64,000 nt of DNA, from the NCBI GenBank assembly GCA_963693305.1, contig OY855903.1, positions 57,514,350 through 57,578,349 of the forward strand, read 5' to 3'. The notes under the pieces are model-generated. The model was given only the letters and a program-made list of their open reading frames with translations, searched no databases and was not told where the DNA came from. Numbering within the stretch: position 1 is the stretch's first letter; each line of letters begins with the position of its first letter. A program made the position numbers and the translations under genes. Shown here piece after piece: positions 21,626 to 33,043 of the stretch. This stretch comes from Meandrina meandrites (taxonomy: Eukaryota; Cnidaria; Anthozoa; Scleractinia; Meandrinidae).

Positions 21626-23040
21626 TTTGAAGCACGGCATTAAAAGATAACTCTTAATTATGTTTCAGGGACGTTAAAAACAAACGCCCTAAACCCCTCC
21701 CTCAGGAAATAATAAGTATAAGAAGCTGTTACTGAAAGGCACTGAAAAAAGAAACAATGGATCAAGTGGGGGAGGATAATTGCTAGTGGATGTTAACATT
21801 TTTAGCGACAATTCGTTGTATTCTTGGGCAAGACACTTTACTCTCATAGTGCCTCCCTCCACGGGTGTATAAATGGGTACCGGCGAAATTACTGCTGGGC
21901 TGGACTAGCATCCCATCCAGGGTGGAGTAGAAATACTCCTAGTCGCTTCATGCTACTGAAAGCGAGATAAGCTCCGGCCTGATGGGCCACTAGGCTCGTA
22001 TAAAGACTTTACCTTTTTATCTGCTTTTTTGTCAAATGAAATTGACTAGCCTTAAGTCAGTTTTAAAAGAATCGAATTTAAGAAAATCAGAGATTTAAGT
22101 TAATTTAAAGCTTTCTTCATCAAAAATTTATTCTACATTGGAAACGTGTTATTCAGCACTCTAAGAATCTACAATTCTATGACACCTTTGACGACGAGTA
22201 TTCGCACTCAAGTGGAGTACACAAGCAGCGTGTTTTACTACGACCCATGGAAGGAAGGGGGAAGGACCAAGCGAGTAAATTCGCTTGCTAACGTAAGTCC
22301 TATTTTGCTTTTCCTATTTTGTTTGTAATTCCGCTGACCAATGCATGTATGTATGTATGCATAACTTAACTTGACGACGAAATTTTCAAAATGTTTTCAA
22401 ATGTGAAACGTAGTGAAGCAATCAGTGATGAGATAATTACAGCTTTGTCAAGAGCATGCAAAAGCATTTGTTGCCCGTGTTACGAAATGAACGCGGGTTC
22501 CTGGAAAGCATTAAAACATAATGATGTAACATGATGTATGCAATGTGTGAATATTGAGCAAAATAATAAAGGTGAAACGCTATGGTCTGTCACGCGCGAA
22601 TTTTCAAAGTATTTACACTTTATTCGCAATTTTCCAATTTCTTCGCAAGCCTCGTGGTATTTAATTCACGAAATGTCTGCTATGTCAAAAAGAGGTTAGC
22701 GGAGACGATTTTTGATTCACAAACATTGCGCCAGCGGGGTTTGTCAACATGGTCGAGCTGAACTTGCGGTCGGCCGGCCGCGGCGGCCGGATAATACGAC
22801 GCAGATTGGGACAAAATAGAGGTAAATGTTATATGACTTATCCTTTCCTTTAAATGTATCCGTATATTTCTGGCTATTTTTCGTTCATGATACGCTTTTA
22901 ACTTATGCAAATTTGAGTTGAAATATGATCTTGGCGCGGTTTGCAGTTCGCAGAATTGCATATTTGAAAGTCTTTACAACAGCGTCGGATTTAATTTTTG
23001 CGTTCGCTCGCTTGTTGGCCGCTGTCTAATTTTTTCGACT
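21626..23040. other. Intergenic with a dispersed repeat
   Basis: No gene recognised. About 21800-22015 (containing GGAGTAGAAATACTCC and CTCCGGCCTGATGGGCC) looks like a short interspersed repeat I associate with marine invertebrate genomes; the family is not certain. At 22769-22790 there is a GC-rich GGCCGGCCGCGG patch. Confidence 0.4.
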
Positions 23041-23246
23041 ATTCGCTATTTTCACGATCCCATAATACACTTTGTTTACCCCCCCCCCCCCCCCAAAAAA
23101 AAAAAATTGCATAAGCATTGTTTTCAATTTCTCTAGGGACGATTGTACGTCATTGTAAATCCCAAGAGAAATAGAAAACAATGCTTCTGCAAACAATTTG
23201 GGAGGTAAACAAGGTGTATTATGGGAACGGTGAAAACAGCGAATTT
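23041..23246. mobile_element. Foldback (MITE-like) element
   Basis: Two long arms are imperfect reverse complements. The outer part pairs CCCATAATACACTTTGTTTA with TAAACAAGGTGTATTATGGG, and the inner part pairs GCATTGTTTTCAATTTCTCT with its counterpart AGAGAAATAGAAAACAATGC. A C-run/A-run (about 23080-23107) interrupts the left arm. No coding capacity. Confidence 0.75.
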
Positions 23247-23846
23247 TGCTTGTATCAAAGAAAATAGAAGATCTGTGGGCTCTTTGGCACTCTCTGACCA
23301 ACATTTTTGCAAACTCTCAAGGGACTGTTTTAATTTGTCAAGGGAATACTTTTCGCTGTGGACGAGGAATGCGTCAGCACTTCTCGATCCTGGGAATATT
23401 TTCACGCGTCGCTCGTAATTTTGCCTGTCTAGCCTTTTGCAAACTACAGGTAGGTATTTTTCAAAGATCTCTGCCATTCATCGATTGAATCGCTTGGTTT
23501 TAACATGCTTGAAAGCTGCTGCGAATCTTCATTGTCAGAGGATATTGGGCAATGAGATTTTCTATTGTTACAAGTCGTCCAATACATGTCGTCTGTCTGT
23601 CGTCTTCATTGAAAGAAGTATTTTTAGCTCGTCACGCAATCTTTCTCGGTAACCAAATGTACAAGAATATCATGGCGCGTCGCGGCACGTATTTACAAAC
23701 TGCCAGGACCTTTTTTTTTTTTATTCTGAGCACGGAGAATTCCTTTTCAAAGTTTAAAACGAAATGAAGAAACACAGATTAATTTTTAAGTGGGTTTAAA
23801 ATAGAAAATCATAGAGTACAGTATGCTAAAACCGTTCCGGTGAGAA

Positions 23847-24029
23847 ATGTATCTTCCATTCCGCGGCCAAGAAGGTCAAGAAGACTTAGTGACATGCATG
23901 GCTACAATTCACGGACTTGGTCACGACTTAGTGCAGCTTCTCAAGAGTTCAGAAAGGAAAATGGTAATGTACAATATTGCTTCGAACTTGAATGGAATTT
24001 TTAGAAGGATCGGTAAAGCCACTGAGTGA
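23847..24029 (+). CDS. Short open frame of unknown status
   Basis: A 60-codon ATG-to-stop frame with protein-like composition (HGLGHDLVQLLKSSERK, then NLNGIFRRIG). I do not recognise it. It has no signal peptide or membrane segment and no clear splice partner. It could be a small gene, a terminal exon or chance. Confidence 0.15.
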   Translation: MYLPFRGQEGQEDLVTCMATIHGLGHDLVQLLKSSERKMVMYNIASNLNGIFRRIGKATE

Positions 24030-25898
24030 AAAATTGACTGCAAAAAGCTAAAAGTTAAGTTTAATACGCTTCAGCGCAAATAATGCAGGATCTCGCGGCT
24101 TCAAAAATGTGTAGAATTTTGAAGCTTTTGAATACATTAGTAGCTACATCTTGAAATGAGAATTAATCTAAAACAAAACTTCCTTCAAGTTTCTTTCATT
24201 TGTCCAATTTACGTTTGGAATTTTAGGCTTTTGAAGCGAATTGATTTGAAAAGCACATGGTGACATCTGATACGCGTCTTGCGGCCGAATTACTGTGGCG
24301 TTGTTTATATGTAAAGATTTACTACAATTCTTCAGAAAATGATGGAAAGCATAAAAAGCAATGTGAGTGTTAATTATGTGGAAGGAATTCAGTAGTTTTG
24401 CAGCGGTTTTGCGCCATCCCAGGGCACCATGATTCGCAAAAAAATTTAATATCCCCAATTTCTGCAGTAAGGTAATAGCAGTTGTGGTTAAATTAATGTC
24501 AGTGACAGTTGTACAGAATGAAAACCTACCCTACCTTTCACCAGAGTGTTTTGAGCTAGTGTTATATTTTGCGAGTTGTTAAAATGATGCGCGGAGGTGA
24601 AGAAATTTTTTCACCGTCTTCAAGTTTGGTTTGGGATCAATTTATCAAGGTTGATTAACATTTTAAATCATAAATTGGTCTTTCAGCGTGTCTATAGTTG
24701 TAATGAAAGTTTACTTCAGAAACGAATTATTTGTCTGAATTTAGTACGCATGTGGTTTATTTTTTCCACTCGCACGTTTGTGTTGAATGCAGTAAAAGAG
24801 TCAGGCATTTTTGGGGCTGGGTGCGCGCTAATAAAAGCCTTCGGGACTGGGAGTCAATGGGTTAATGCATCGCAAATCGCTTTCAATATTTGCATTTGCC
24901 CAACGCATACTCAATTTTTTTTTAATCATTAACATACTAATTGCTTACATTACATACTTACATTACTTACAGTCCTACATAACATTACACTGATTACACT
25001 ATTTACAAAATACTTACGTTACTTACGTTTACATTGCTTTCAGTACTTATTTCAGTGGTTATAATTATTTACTAGTAAGAGAGAAAGCCTAACAGCCGCG
25101 CAACTGCTGATGGCATGTTTGATAATTAGTACTTTATACAAAGTTCTTTATGTATTAACAAGCCTATATGATTACTATTCAATACGTTGTAAAACACCTA
25201 ACACAAACAATAACAAGTTACTTTTCACATCTACAACAACTTAAAAAGGAAAATTCTTCGTCCACTTCTTATAAAATGTAGGTAAGTTATTATTCATACT
25301 CAAAATACTCAAAATAGTCGAATCTCGAAGAGATATTTGATTTCTTTATCTAATCAGCTACCAGCCAAGAATAGTTGTAATTTGTCACCCGAGACTCTTC
25401 CAGTTCTTTCCACCGTTTAAATTTTTTCCCGCGTTTAATACCGCTTGTTTCACTTTTTGCTTCAAACGGCTCTCCCGGGTAATGTTCGATTCTAAGTGTA
25501 ATTCATCTGCCTGTCCTATTATCTAACATTTTTCTGATGTTTTTTTTTGTTGTTGTTGTTGTTGTTTGTTTTTCTCTGACAAACAAGCAGTTTTGAAACA
25601 CTGATGAAAACCACCAATACACTAGCGGATGTGGTACCCCCATGTGGATTTGGACCCCTCTACATATTGTTAAATTGCTAATTCATACCTAAAACAGAGT
25701 CTATTAATAGAACTACTTTTAAAACGTTCAGGGTTTATATTGGACACCTTGCTGCTATTGTATCGTACATTTAGAAATGTCAGGAATTTAATGTAGTCTT
25801 ACACAAAAGAATTCAAAGAATGCAGCCTGACCGACCTCATATAGCTCGTGTCAGGTGATCAGACACGTGATGCGAGCCAAAACAATCAGAGGAAAGAT
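24030..25898. other. Intergenic with TTAC-rich stretch
   Basis: Positions 24940-25045 are a degenerate TTAC/TACAT-rich stretch. A short (TTG)n run lies at about 25547-25567. No gene recognised. Confidence 0.45.
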
Positions 25899-25902
25899 TT
25901 AA

Positions 25903-26527
25903 GACGGAATCCACCAGGAAGTCGAGTAATATTTATTTAAGTTGGACAAAAATCGAGTGCCAGAATAATTTAAATCCTATTGCGTTATTTTCTACCCTAA
26001 ATAAAAGGTAAAGATGTAAGTAATTATCACTGATAACACCAACAACAATTTCTTATCAGAGTCTTAGAAAATGAATTTCAAAGTTCACAAGCTATAGGGA
26101 AATTCTCACGTGCAGCCATTTTGTAAAATCGTCTTTAAGCGATTCAGTGGAATTTAGTGAAATTTCAAAATTTGTTTTCGGTGTTTGGTGTTGTTAGAAA
26201 AGATTTCTTTTGATAAGATATTTGAAGCAGTAACACAAAAGTTTGCAATAAGGTGTAAATAATTTTGGTACAACAATTTCTTATCAGAGCCTGAGAAAAT
26301 GAAATTTAATGTTCACAAGCTATAGGCAAAAGCTCGCGTCTTTTAAGCGATTTAGTCGAATTCAACGGAACTTCGAGATTGGTTTTCGATGTTTGGTGTT
26401 GTTAGAAAAGATTTCTTTTGATAAGATATTTGAAGCAGTAACACAAAAGCTTGCAATAAGATGTAAATAATTTTGGTACATAATTTTGTCCAACAATGAA
26501 CTACTCGAAGTCCCGGCGGATTCCGTC
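25903..26527. mobile_element. TTAA-flanked non-autonomous DNA transposon
   Basis: Flanked by TTAA at 25899-25902 and 26528-26531. The ends are inverted repeats: GACGGAATCCACCAGGAAG on the left against the complement of CCCGGCGGATTCCGTC on the right, with weaker pairing continuing inward about 80 bp (GTTGGACAAAA). The interior holds two direct copies of about 225 bp (about 26040-26270 and 26271-26480) sharing TTTGGTGTTGTTAGAAAAGA. No transposase frame. The TTAA flank suggests a piggyBac-type source, although the terminal bases are not the usual CCC. Confidence 0.7.
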
Positions 26528-26729
26528 TTAACATCAAAGAAACGTATTTATATTCCGTTGAGCTAAACTGTAAGTGGCAGTGACAGGGAATGTAAATAAT
26601 TTCTCTTTGGTATGAAGTAATTTAAAAATATAAGACAACCAGAGGTGGTAAAGATGGGATAATCACGCATTTTACTAAACTTAACGTTTCGTACGCTAAG
26701 CAACCTACATCAGGGTCCCAAAGGGGGGT

Positions 26730-26868
26730 TGGGCGGAGCTCCAGAGCCCTAAAATTTTTGCCGTGGAGCCCGGAGCACTATAGTTTCACTGCTTGGAGCC
26801 CTGATATTATTTTACTGCAGAGCCTGGAGCCCTCAAAACCTTTGCTACGGAGCCTGGAGCACAAAATA
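26730..26868. repeat. Degenerate GGAGCC minisatellite
   Basis: Three to four diverged units of about 40 bp, each beginning near TGGAGCCCGGAGC and followed by a T-rich spacer. Confidence 0.6.
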
Positions 26869-29800
26869 CTGGATTCGGACATTCTTTCACTAAGATAGCG
26901 TCACATGGTGCTTTGTCTTTAAGTTTTCAAATTCTAAATTACTGATATGTAGACGAGAAAACTCTACCCTTTTGAAATTGCGGTTTTTTGGCGACGTCGC
27001 GTAGACCGTGGTTGACAACAACACCTGATACATTTTCGTAACAAATTTTTCACAACTATTTATATTGTAACAATAGACGTTCCTGCTAATTGTTTGTGCG
27101 CATCTTTACTGCGCACGTAATTCACGTCGCAACGTCACGCTACGTCATGCAACGAGCGCGCGCCGAGGAAACCTTCCGAACAGATATAGGGCTGGTAGCT
27201 ATTGCGTTAACATCGCTTGCAGTTTTCCCTCTCAATTTTTTATAGACAACTTTCTTGTACAATTCTCGACAAATTTTAACAAAATAAAATGAAATAGAAA
27301 ATCAATATGGCAAGTTTAAGAAAATTTCCAATATTTCTGTCCACGTGGTATCGAATCCCGCTAACTTGCGCCCGTTAAACGAGTACAAATGTGATCGCTA
27401 AAGGAACGTTACCAGTTGAATCAATTTGATTAATAGACCAACATAAACAATATTTGGCAGAGAAAACTGCATTAAGGTGGTCCCCCAATATTTTTACATT
27501 TCAAGTCAAGTCATTTCAACCCAAGTTTAGCGGTGGAAAAACGGGCTTCGGGTGTACCCCCGCCGTAAGGTGGCTCGACCCAGTATTTTTGTAGGAGCAC
27601 CTTCCAGCTTTGATCCTCCCAGTCAAAAACAACTCGATTCCAATAACGTAGCCATTATAACACGTGGATTACATATAGACTGAATCACAAGATAATATAA
27701 ATATTTTGGAGATCGGAATGAATATCACGTGATAATGACGTCGCAATTACTTTAGTTCTGAATCGAATTTTAGCCTGTATTCGCTTTTTCTCTCAAAGTG
27801 CTTTACACTGCTTATACCTTGAGTGTTTGCCTTCTGCTGAGTCGAGTTTCATGAAAATCGATAAGAGGAATTTGAAAATATTTTGGAATTTCTATACAAA
27901 GAGGATAATTTATGCATCAATAAGACTTCATACAAATAAATAGGCCATTTGTCACGTGTCAAATTTTCCCTTAGCAACGCCATACTGGAGGGCAAGCCAT
28001 GCAGCCTTTCCTTGGCAAACAATAAAGCGCGAGTGACCGGAACTGTCAAAAGGGTGAGATAAAAGCTTTTTAAATGTTTTCGCTTGGAATTTTTTCATAC
28101 AGATGAAGTAGTTACAGACTGAATCGGATGCTAAAAGTCGGGTTTCAGGGTCGTAAAGTTTTAGGACAGCGACAACAGGGAATGACGGCGACTTATCCAA
28201 AATAGCTCACAATATCGCCGTGATTAGTTCGATTTTATCGCTATATTCGGCTTGCACAATGGTCTAGTGTTACGACGCACCGATTACCTACCGACGGCTC
28301 GAAACGTGAGCTTGGGCTACCTGTGTTTACGCCGGTTACCTGAGCTTGGGTGAGTGAGTTCAGACTTTTGCTGCCGCGCATTTGCTTACAAGGTATTTGG
28401 TATTTGTTGCTCTCTAAGGTATTTGGCAACGTGTACGATAAAACAGAATAGTTAATCATGCAAAACTACATCATTGTAACCTTATTAGATTGCGAGCACC
28501 ACTTCCTAAATCATAAACTGCCACAACTCATACAAAAAAACCTTTTCACATAACCAACTTTCAATAAATTTTCTGAGTTTGTTTTGCTGCCGTGATTTTC
28601 TTCGTTGTGGCGTGATAGCCGCGGGTTGACTTTGTTCTGCCGCATTGTTTTTGCCTCGAGTTGATTGTTTTGCCTTGACTGTTTTGAAGTAAGTCAACAC
28701 AAGTTTTTTCGCCACAGTCCTTTTTACACTGAATTACTCCTTTACTCCTAGAGGTATATTAGTGTACAGTAAAACTTGTAAAAAACTTTATACTAAAATT
28801 TGATGTGTGCGTCTACAAGGAACCCAATAAAATGCAGCGACATCAATTTCAATTTTAAAACCAGTTACATACGGGCCAGAAAAGTCGGACGCGTTAACCA
28901 CGAAATATACTGACGTCTCTTTCGTCACCTCACAAAAACAATGAGAGTTTCATAGTGCCGTGGGTTTATATTGTTGTGCCTTGAGATATTTAATTTTCCT
29001 GTGAGCCCATTTTTTTGTTCCATAAGATATTCAGATTAACCGGGAAAGATTAAAATTTAGCTTGTGCCTTCATGGACCACCCTAAACAGTATGACGACTT
29101 ATTTGGAAACACTTTAAACTCAAGCAAAATTAATAAATGGGAGCTCCGCTTTAAAGCGTGCCTAAATCTATATATTACATTACACCAACGCATTGAGCTA
29201 ACTTAACACATAGTTCCGCAACGCACATATGTGTCTAGGGCGTTATGCATTATTGTATTGCGGAGTCGGGGTAGCGATTTGAGTGTAATTTTAAGAGGGT
29301 TAAAGAAGAGATAGAATAAAGAAAATTATTTTTGGAAAACCACCACAATAGTTTCATATGTTTTGCCTATAATGCTGCTCATACGTGTACTTCATGATGC
29401 AAAATAGTCGTAGTCTCAAAGGGACCTTTGATTATTTTCAACAATAAGCCCTGTACTTCAGCAACAACAACATTTGACTGGGAACACCCTTTATTGTGCT
29501 GTGTTTTTATTTTGCATTTATATTACGTTAATTAACGTCAATTATAAAATAATTAAAAGCTGCTTTGTTGCAAGCTATTTTTTCATAATGGCTTGCGAGC
29601 CTTACATTTAATAGTCCAGATTTTCAACCACAAAACAGTAAATTCTACTCGGGACCCTTAATATAATTGTTTATCACTACGTAATTGATCAGCTGGAGCC
29701 GTTAATTTCTCTGAGTATAGTATAAGTATAACAAAAGTATAACAAAATTCGAGAAAAAATTAGATAAAGCGAAGCCTATTAAGGATTTATCATCACTAAA

Positions 29801-29900
29801 ACAAAAAGCCATTTTTGAAACTGAAAGTTTTAGGAATATCAAGGAGTATTTAGTCACAAGGAACCAAATGAAGAGCGCGCACGCATGCACAGCACGCGAA
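26869..29900. other. Intergenic, mostly unassigned repeats
   Basis: No gene recognised. The minus-strand frame at 28200-27952 looks like dispersed repeat sequence. A lysine-rich minus-strand frame at 28715-28506 (RGKNNAAEQSQ, then PQRRKSRQQNKLRKF) could be a transposon-derived or nuclear-protein exon but has no ATG at its 5' end. Confidence 0.35.
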
Positions 29901-29960
29901 CTTTGTTATTGGACACCTTGTTATTGGACACTTTGTTACTGGACACTGTTATTGGAAACT
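29901..29960 (+). repeat. 15-bp tandem repeat, four units
   Basis: Four consecutive copies of approximately CTTTGTTATTGGACA, bordered on both sides by GCGCGC-rich sequence. Confidence 0.75.
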
Positions 29961-30075
29961 TAAGCCGCGCGCGCTCCAATTTGGTAAAAAATAGGGCGTG
30001 TTAAGAACCAATCAGATTCGAGAATTTTGTTATAGTTGTGATTAAAGAAATAAAAAAACTTCATCGTGCATTGTT

Positions 30076-30180
30076 GAGTAATACAAGCACTTGGGAATTT
30101 TTAAGAACACTCGAGAAGTGCGCCTCGTGCTTCTCTATGCACTTCTCTCGTGTTCTTAAAAACCCCCTCGTGCTTATTAG
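30076..30180. mobile_element. Foldback element
   Basis: TTTTTAAGAACACTCGAGAA is matched by the inverted arm TTCTCTCGTGTTCTTAAAAA across a loop near 30130. Pairing extends outward through AAGCACTTGGG and CCCCTCGTGCTT. Confidence 0.75.
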
Positions 30181-30629
30181 AACTCAAAAATGCACTCGGA
30201 TGCGTTTTTATTCCTTTAATAAAGCAATGTATGGGCATCCAATGGACACTTTGCACAGAATTGCCAATATCTCGACTCCTCCATGGTACACCCAGGTTCA
30301 AAAATAGAAGCTTAATAAGAGTCAAGCAGAGATACTTTATGCCAAGTTTTAGATCAAACGGTTTAATATTCCAGCTGTAGAATTATTTAATCGTTTTACT
30401 TATAAATTCATACAGAGAATGTATTTAATACAGATAATTTATGGGCACGTTGTACATAAGTGCTTTTATTATATAAACTGCAGTGCTTTAGCGAGTGGTA
30501 GCAAATCGAGAAAAATGGTATCCCACATGTGTGATATCATTTTGTGATATCATTTTTGACCAATCAGCTTGCAGAGTTTGCCATGTTCCAATGCTGAATG
30601 AGCCAAAGTAAATCGATATTAAGTCGAAA

Positions 30630-30762
30630 AATCTTCGGATCTTCCTCGGCAATCTTCGGCAATCTTCGGAAAACTTCGGAAATTCTCGGAAAATGTTCGG
30701 AAGCATTCGTACAATCTTCGGACAACATTTTGAAAATTTTCGGAAATCTTCGGAAAATCGTC
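30630..30762. repeat. Degenerate TTCGGAAA minisatellite
   Basis: About a dozen loosely spaced copies of AATCTTCGGAAA-like units of 10-12 bp. Open frames here are by-products of the repeat. Confidence 0.75.
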
Positions 30763-30800
30763 AAAAACATCGTAATTAGTAGGTTTATATAATAAAAAGA

Positions 30801-30942
30801 ATAATACATGGTTTCTTGGAGATATGAAATTTATCTTCTCGTGTTCAAATCCGATATCTCACTCGTTCGCTGCGCTCACTCTTGAGCTATCGATTTGAAC
30901 ACTCGAAGATAAATTTCGTATCTCCGCGAAACCATGTATTAT
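30801..30942. mobile_element. Foldback element with about 55-bp arms
   Basis: TAATACATGGTTTC at the left matches GAAACCATGTATTA at the right, and GATAAATTTC is shared in inverted orientation further in, with a loop of about 30 bp near 30870. It is probably an inverted-repeat MITE. Confidence 0.8.
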
Positions 30943-31918
30943 CCTCTATATATCTGGGCTCTTAATGATTCAAACCCGACAACTTTTTTGTTTAATTCCA
31001 GTCATACGTAGATACTTACCACTAAATTTCACTTCAAAAGGTCTAATATTCGGGCTATACGAGTTATTTATTATATATCTTGTTTGTGTAATTATTCAGC
31101 CATTCTTACCTTAATTTATTTGTTTATTTGTTTGGTTGTTTGTTTATTTGTCATCTTATTTGCTAAACTAGTGACGTCATCACAGGTTCAAACTTACTTA
31201 AAATACCACAGTCACTGCATATAAAACACCCCTTCCAATGTTTGGCCAGCCGAAATATAGTACACCAAATTTAAAATCTTTCTACGTTGTATCGAACTCT
31301 GCTTTTTTATATTCTTCATTTTTTGTTTTAAATCGATTAGATCACTATTGATCCAACGTATACCAGTAGGATCATCGTCCACGGTTGCTTGCTCAATAAC
31401 ATTTCAATTTTACCAAAAAATTAGAAAGAAAACATGAGCCATAGTCGTGGACTTCTGAAAGAAAATCAATGGTAATCAATGATAGTGCAAAGGATTGCAT
31501 GCCGCTTGACGCCCGCGAGTTCATCGCAATCTCTAAACCAATTTTCCAAGTTCACATTTTACAACTCTCCGTTTTGCATTTTAGTTTTCTAAGAGCTGCC
31601 TTTCATTGCGTTGGTATTCTTACGGTCTATACTCTGATCCACCATAGCTCTCGGCCAATGCCGGAGCCCGCGAAAAAATCTGCTTGTTATTGTAAATCTC
31701 TGAGTGGTAAATAATTTGCTGCCGGGCATACATTTCAAAGACATTTATGTTACTTATTTTTTGATTAAATTATCTTTCCGATCAATATTGAATTGAACTA
31801 TACTTTAGAGTCAATTAACTTTTCCATTATTCCAGAGATCTTTTATATGTTGGCAGATAAATTGGTTCTTCCCCCTTGGGGTAAATCGAAATTATATATG
31901 GTATAACAGAATGGATCT
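30943..31918. other. Intergenic, nothing recognised
   Basis: AT-rich sequence downstream of the sixth GPCR (minus strand). It includes a degenerate TTTATTTG/GTTTG stretch near 31117-31150 and an isolated TGACGTCA at 31172-31179. The frame at 31469-31714 is unrecognised. Confidence 0.4.
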
Positions 31919-33043
31919 TCAACAAACCTCCATTGACAGGATATTCAACGAAACAGAGCTGCTACGGCCATTGTTTGTTTTTTCAGTCACAGTATCCGAC
32001 GTAGTCTGTGTTCTATCACGTGTTCCAGACACCGAGGCTAGGGAATGAAAACGAACGCCGCTAGTGGGCCGGTGTTGTTGCCGTGTTAAACTGCGCCATG
32101 CGCGACGATAGTCCTGCTTACAAAATGCGCATAGAACAGGGTTTGCCAGGGGAGGGATAAACCGAAGATAAAGAAATAAACACCAACTCCAACCTGGAAC
32201 GATAAAAAACCTCTCGGGAATGTGTTGTTGAAACATCAGAAGAAAAAATGGCAACCAGCAACTGACAAATATAAGCTTCATCGTCAGTAGAATGAATGTC
32301 CCCCGCAGATCGTGAGCAATAGACGGTACTGGTTGGTCGAGATTTTTCTGGCGTCGACGGAAAGCAAAAATGTGTCCAAGAGAGATTGCCAATACGTGGC
32401 CATACATGTACATCATCGAAAACAGCGGCACTAAAAAGAACCCTACGAATAGAAAAAGGAAATAAACTTTGTCAATTCGAACTGTCTCTTCTTTTAGTTG
32501 AGTCATTTCGCTGTCCCATTTGTACCAAGTGAACTGAATGGATGCCGACACAAATGCCAGTAACCAGATGATCACAATGATGCCGGTGGCCCGCGGTTTT
32601 GTCACAAGTGATGGGTACTTCATGGAATATAAAATGATGGTATAGCGGTCACAGGCGATGACGAAAAGGTGAAAAACCGAAGAAATGGCGGTGAATCGCA
32701 CAAGAAGCACCGACAAGACGCAGGCCAGAAGAGACGATGTGATAGAGCAAGCGAAATAGAGCGGAATTCCGATTAAACCAAACAGTAGATCAGAAATCGC
32801 CAGAGAAAAAAGAAACATGTTGCTCACTGTCCTCAGTGTTTCTTTCCAAATCGTTAAAACGATAACAGTGCAGTTGGCAGCCAAGATCAATAAAAGGAAC
32901 AAAATCAGCGGAGCTTGAACCGGCCAGTAAAACCCTCGGCGATTACACACAGAGCCTGACCGCTGCTGTATGTTGGAATTGTCGCCTTGACTCGTGTCAT
33001 TGGCCGGCAAGAGTTCTCCAACACTTGTGTTGCCAAACGACAT
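31919..33043 (-). CDS. Diverged class A GPCR of the same family
   Basis: A 374-residue intronless receptor on the opposite strand to most of the array. The start at 33043 (MSFGNTSVG) has N-glycosylation sites. Landmarks: N57 (AANC) in TM1, D85 (SLAISD) in TM2, C108 at the top of TM3, DRY at 132-134, W160 in TM4, P206 in TM5, CWLP at 262-265 and NPVLC at 301-305. It shares RFTAISSV and the NPxxC variant with the close paralogues, and likewise has no cysteine in extracellular loop 2, so it belongs to the same lineage although clearly older. The C-terminal tail is longer (about 60 residues) and rich in S/T, with possible phosphorylation sites. Ligand unknown. Confidence 0.93.
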   Translation of the reverse strand: MSFGNTSVGELLPANDTSQGDNSNIQQRSGSVCNRRGFYWPVQAPLILFLLLILAANCTVIVLTIWKETLRTVSNMFLFSLAISDLLFGLIGIPLYFACSITSSLLACVLSVLLVRFTAISSVFHLFVIACDRYTIILYSMKYPSLVTKPRATGIIVIIWLLAFVSASIQFTWYKWDSEMTQLKEETVRIDKVYFLFLFVGFFLVPLFSMMYMYGHVLAISLGHIFAFRRRQKNLDQPVPSIAHDLRGTFILLTMKLIFVSCWLPFFLLMFQQHIPERFFIVPGWSWCLFLYLRFIPPLANPVLCAFCKQDYRRAWRSLTRQQHRPTSGVRFHSLASVSGTRDRTQTTSDTVTEKTNNGRSSSVSLNILSMEVC

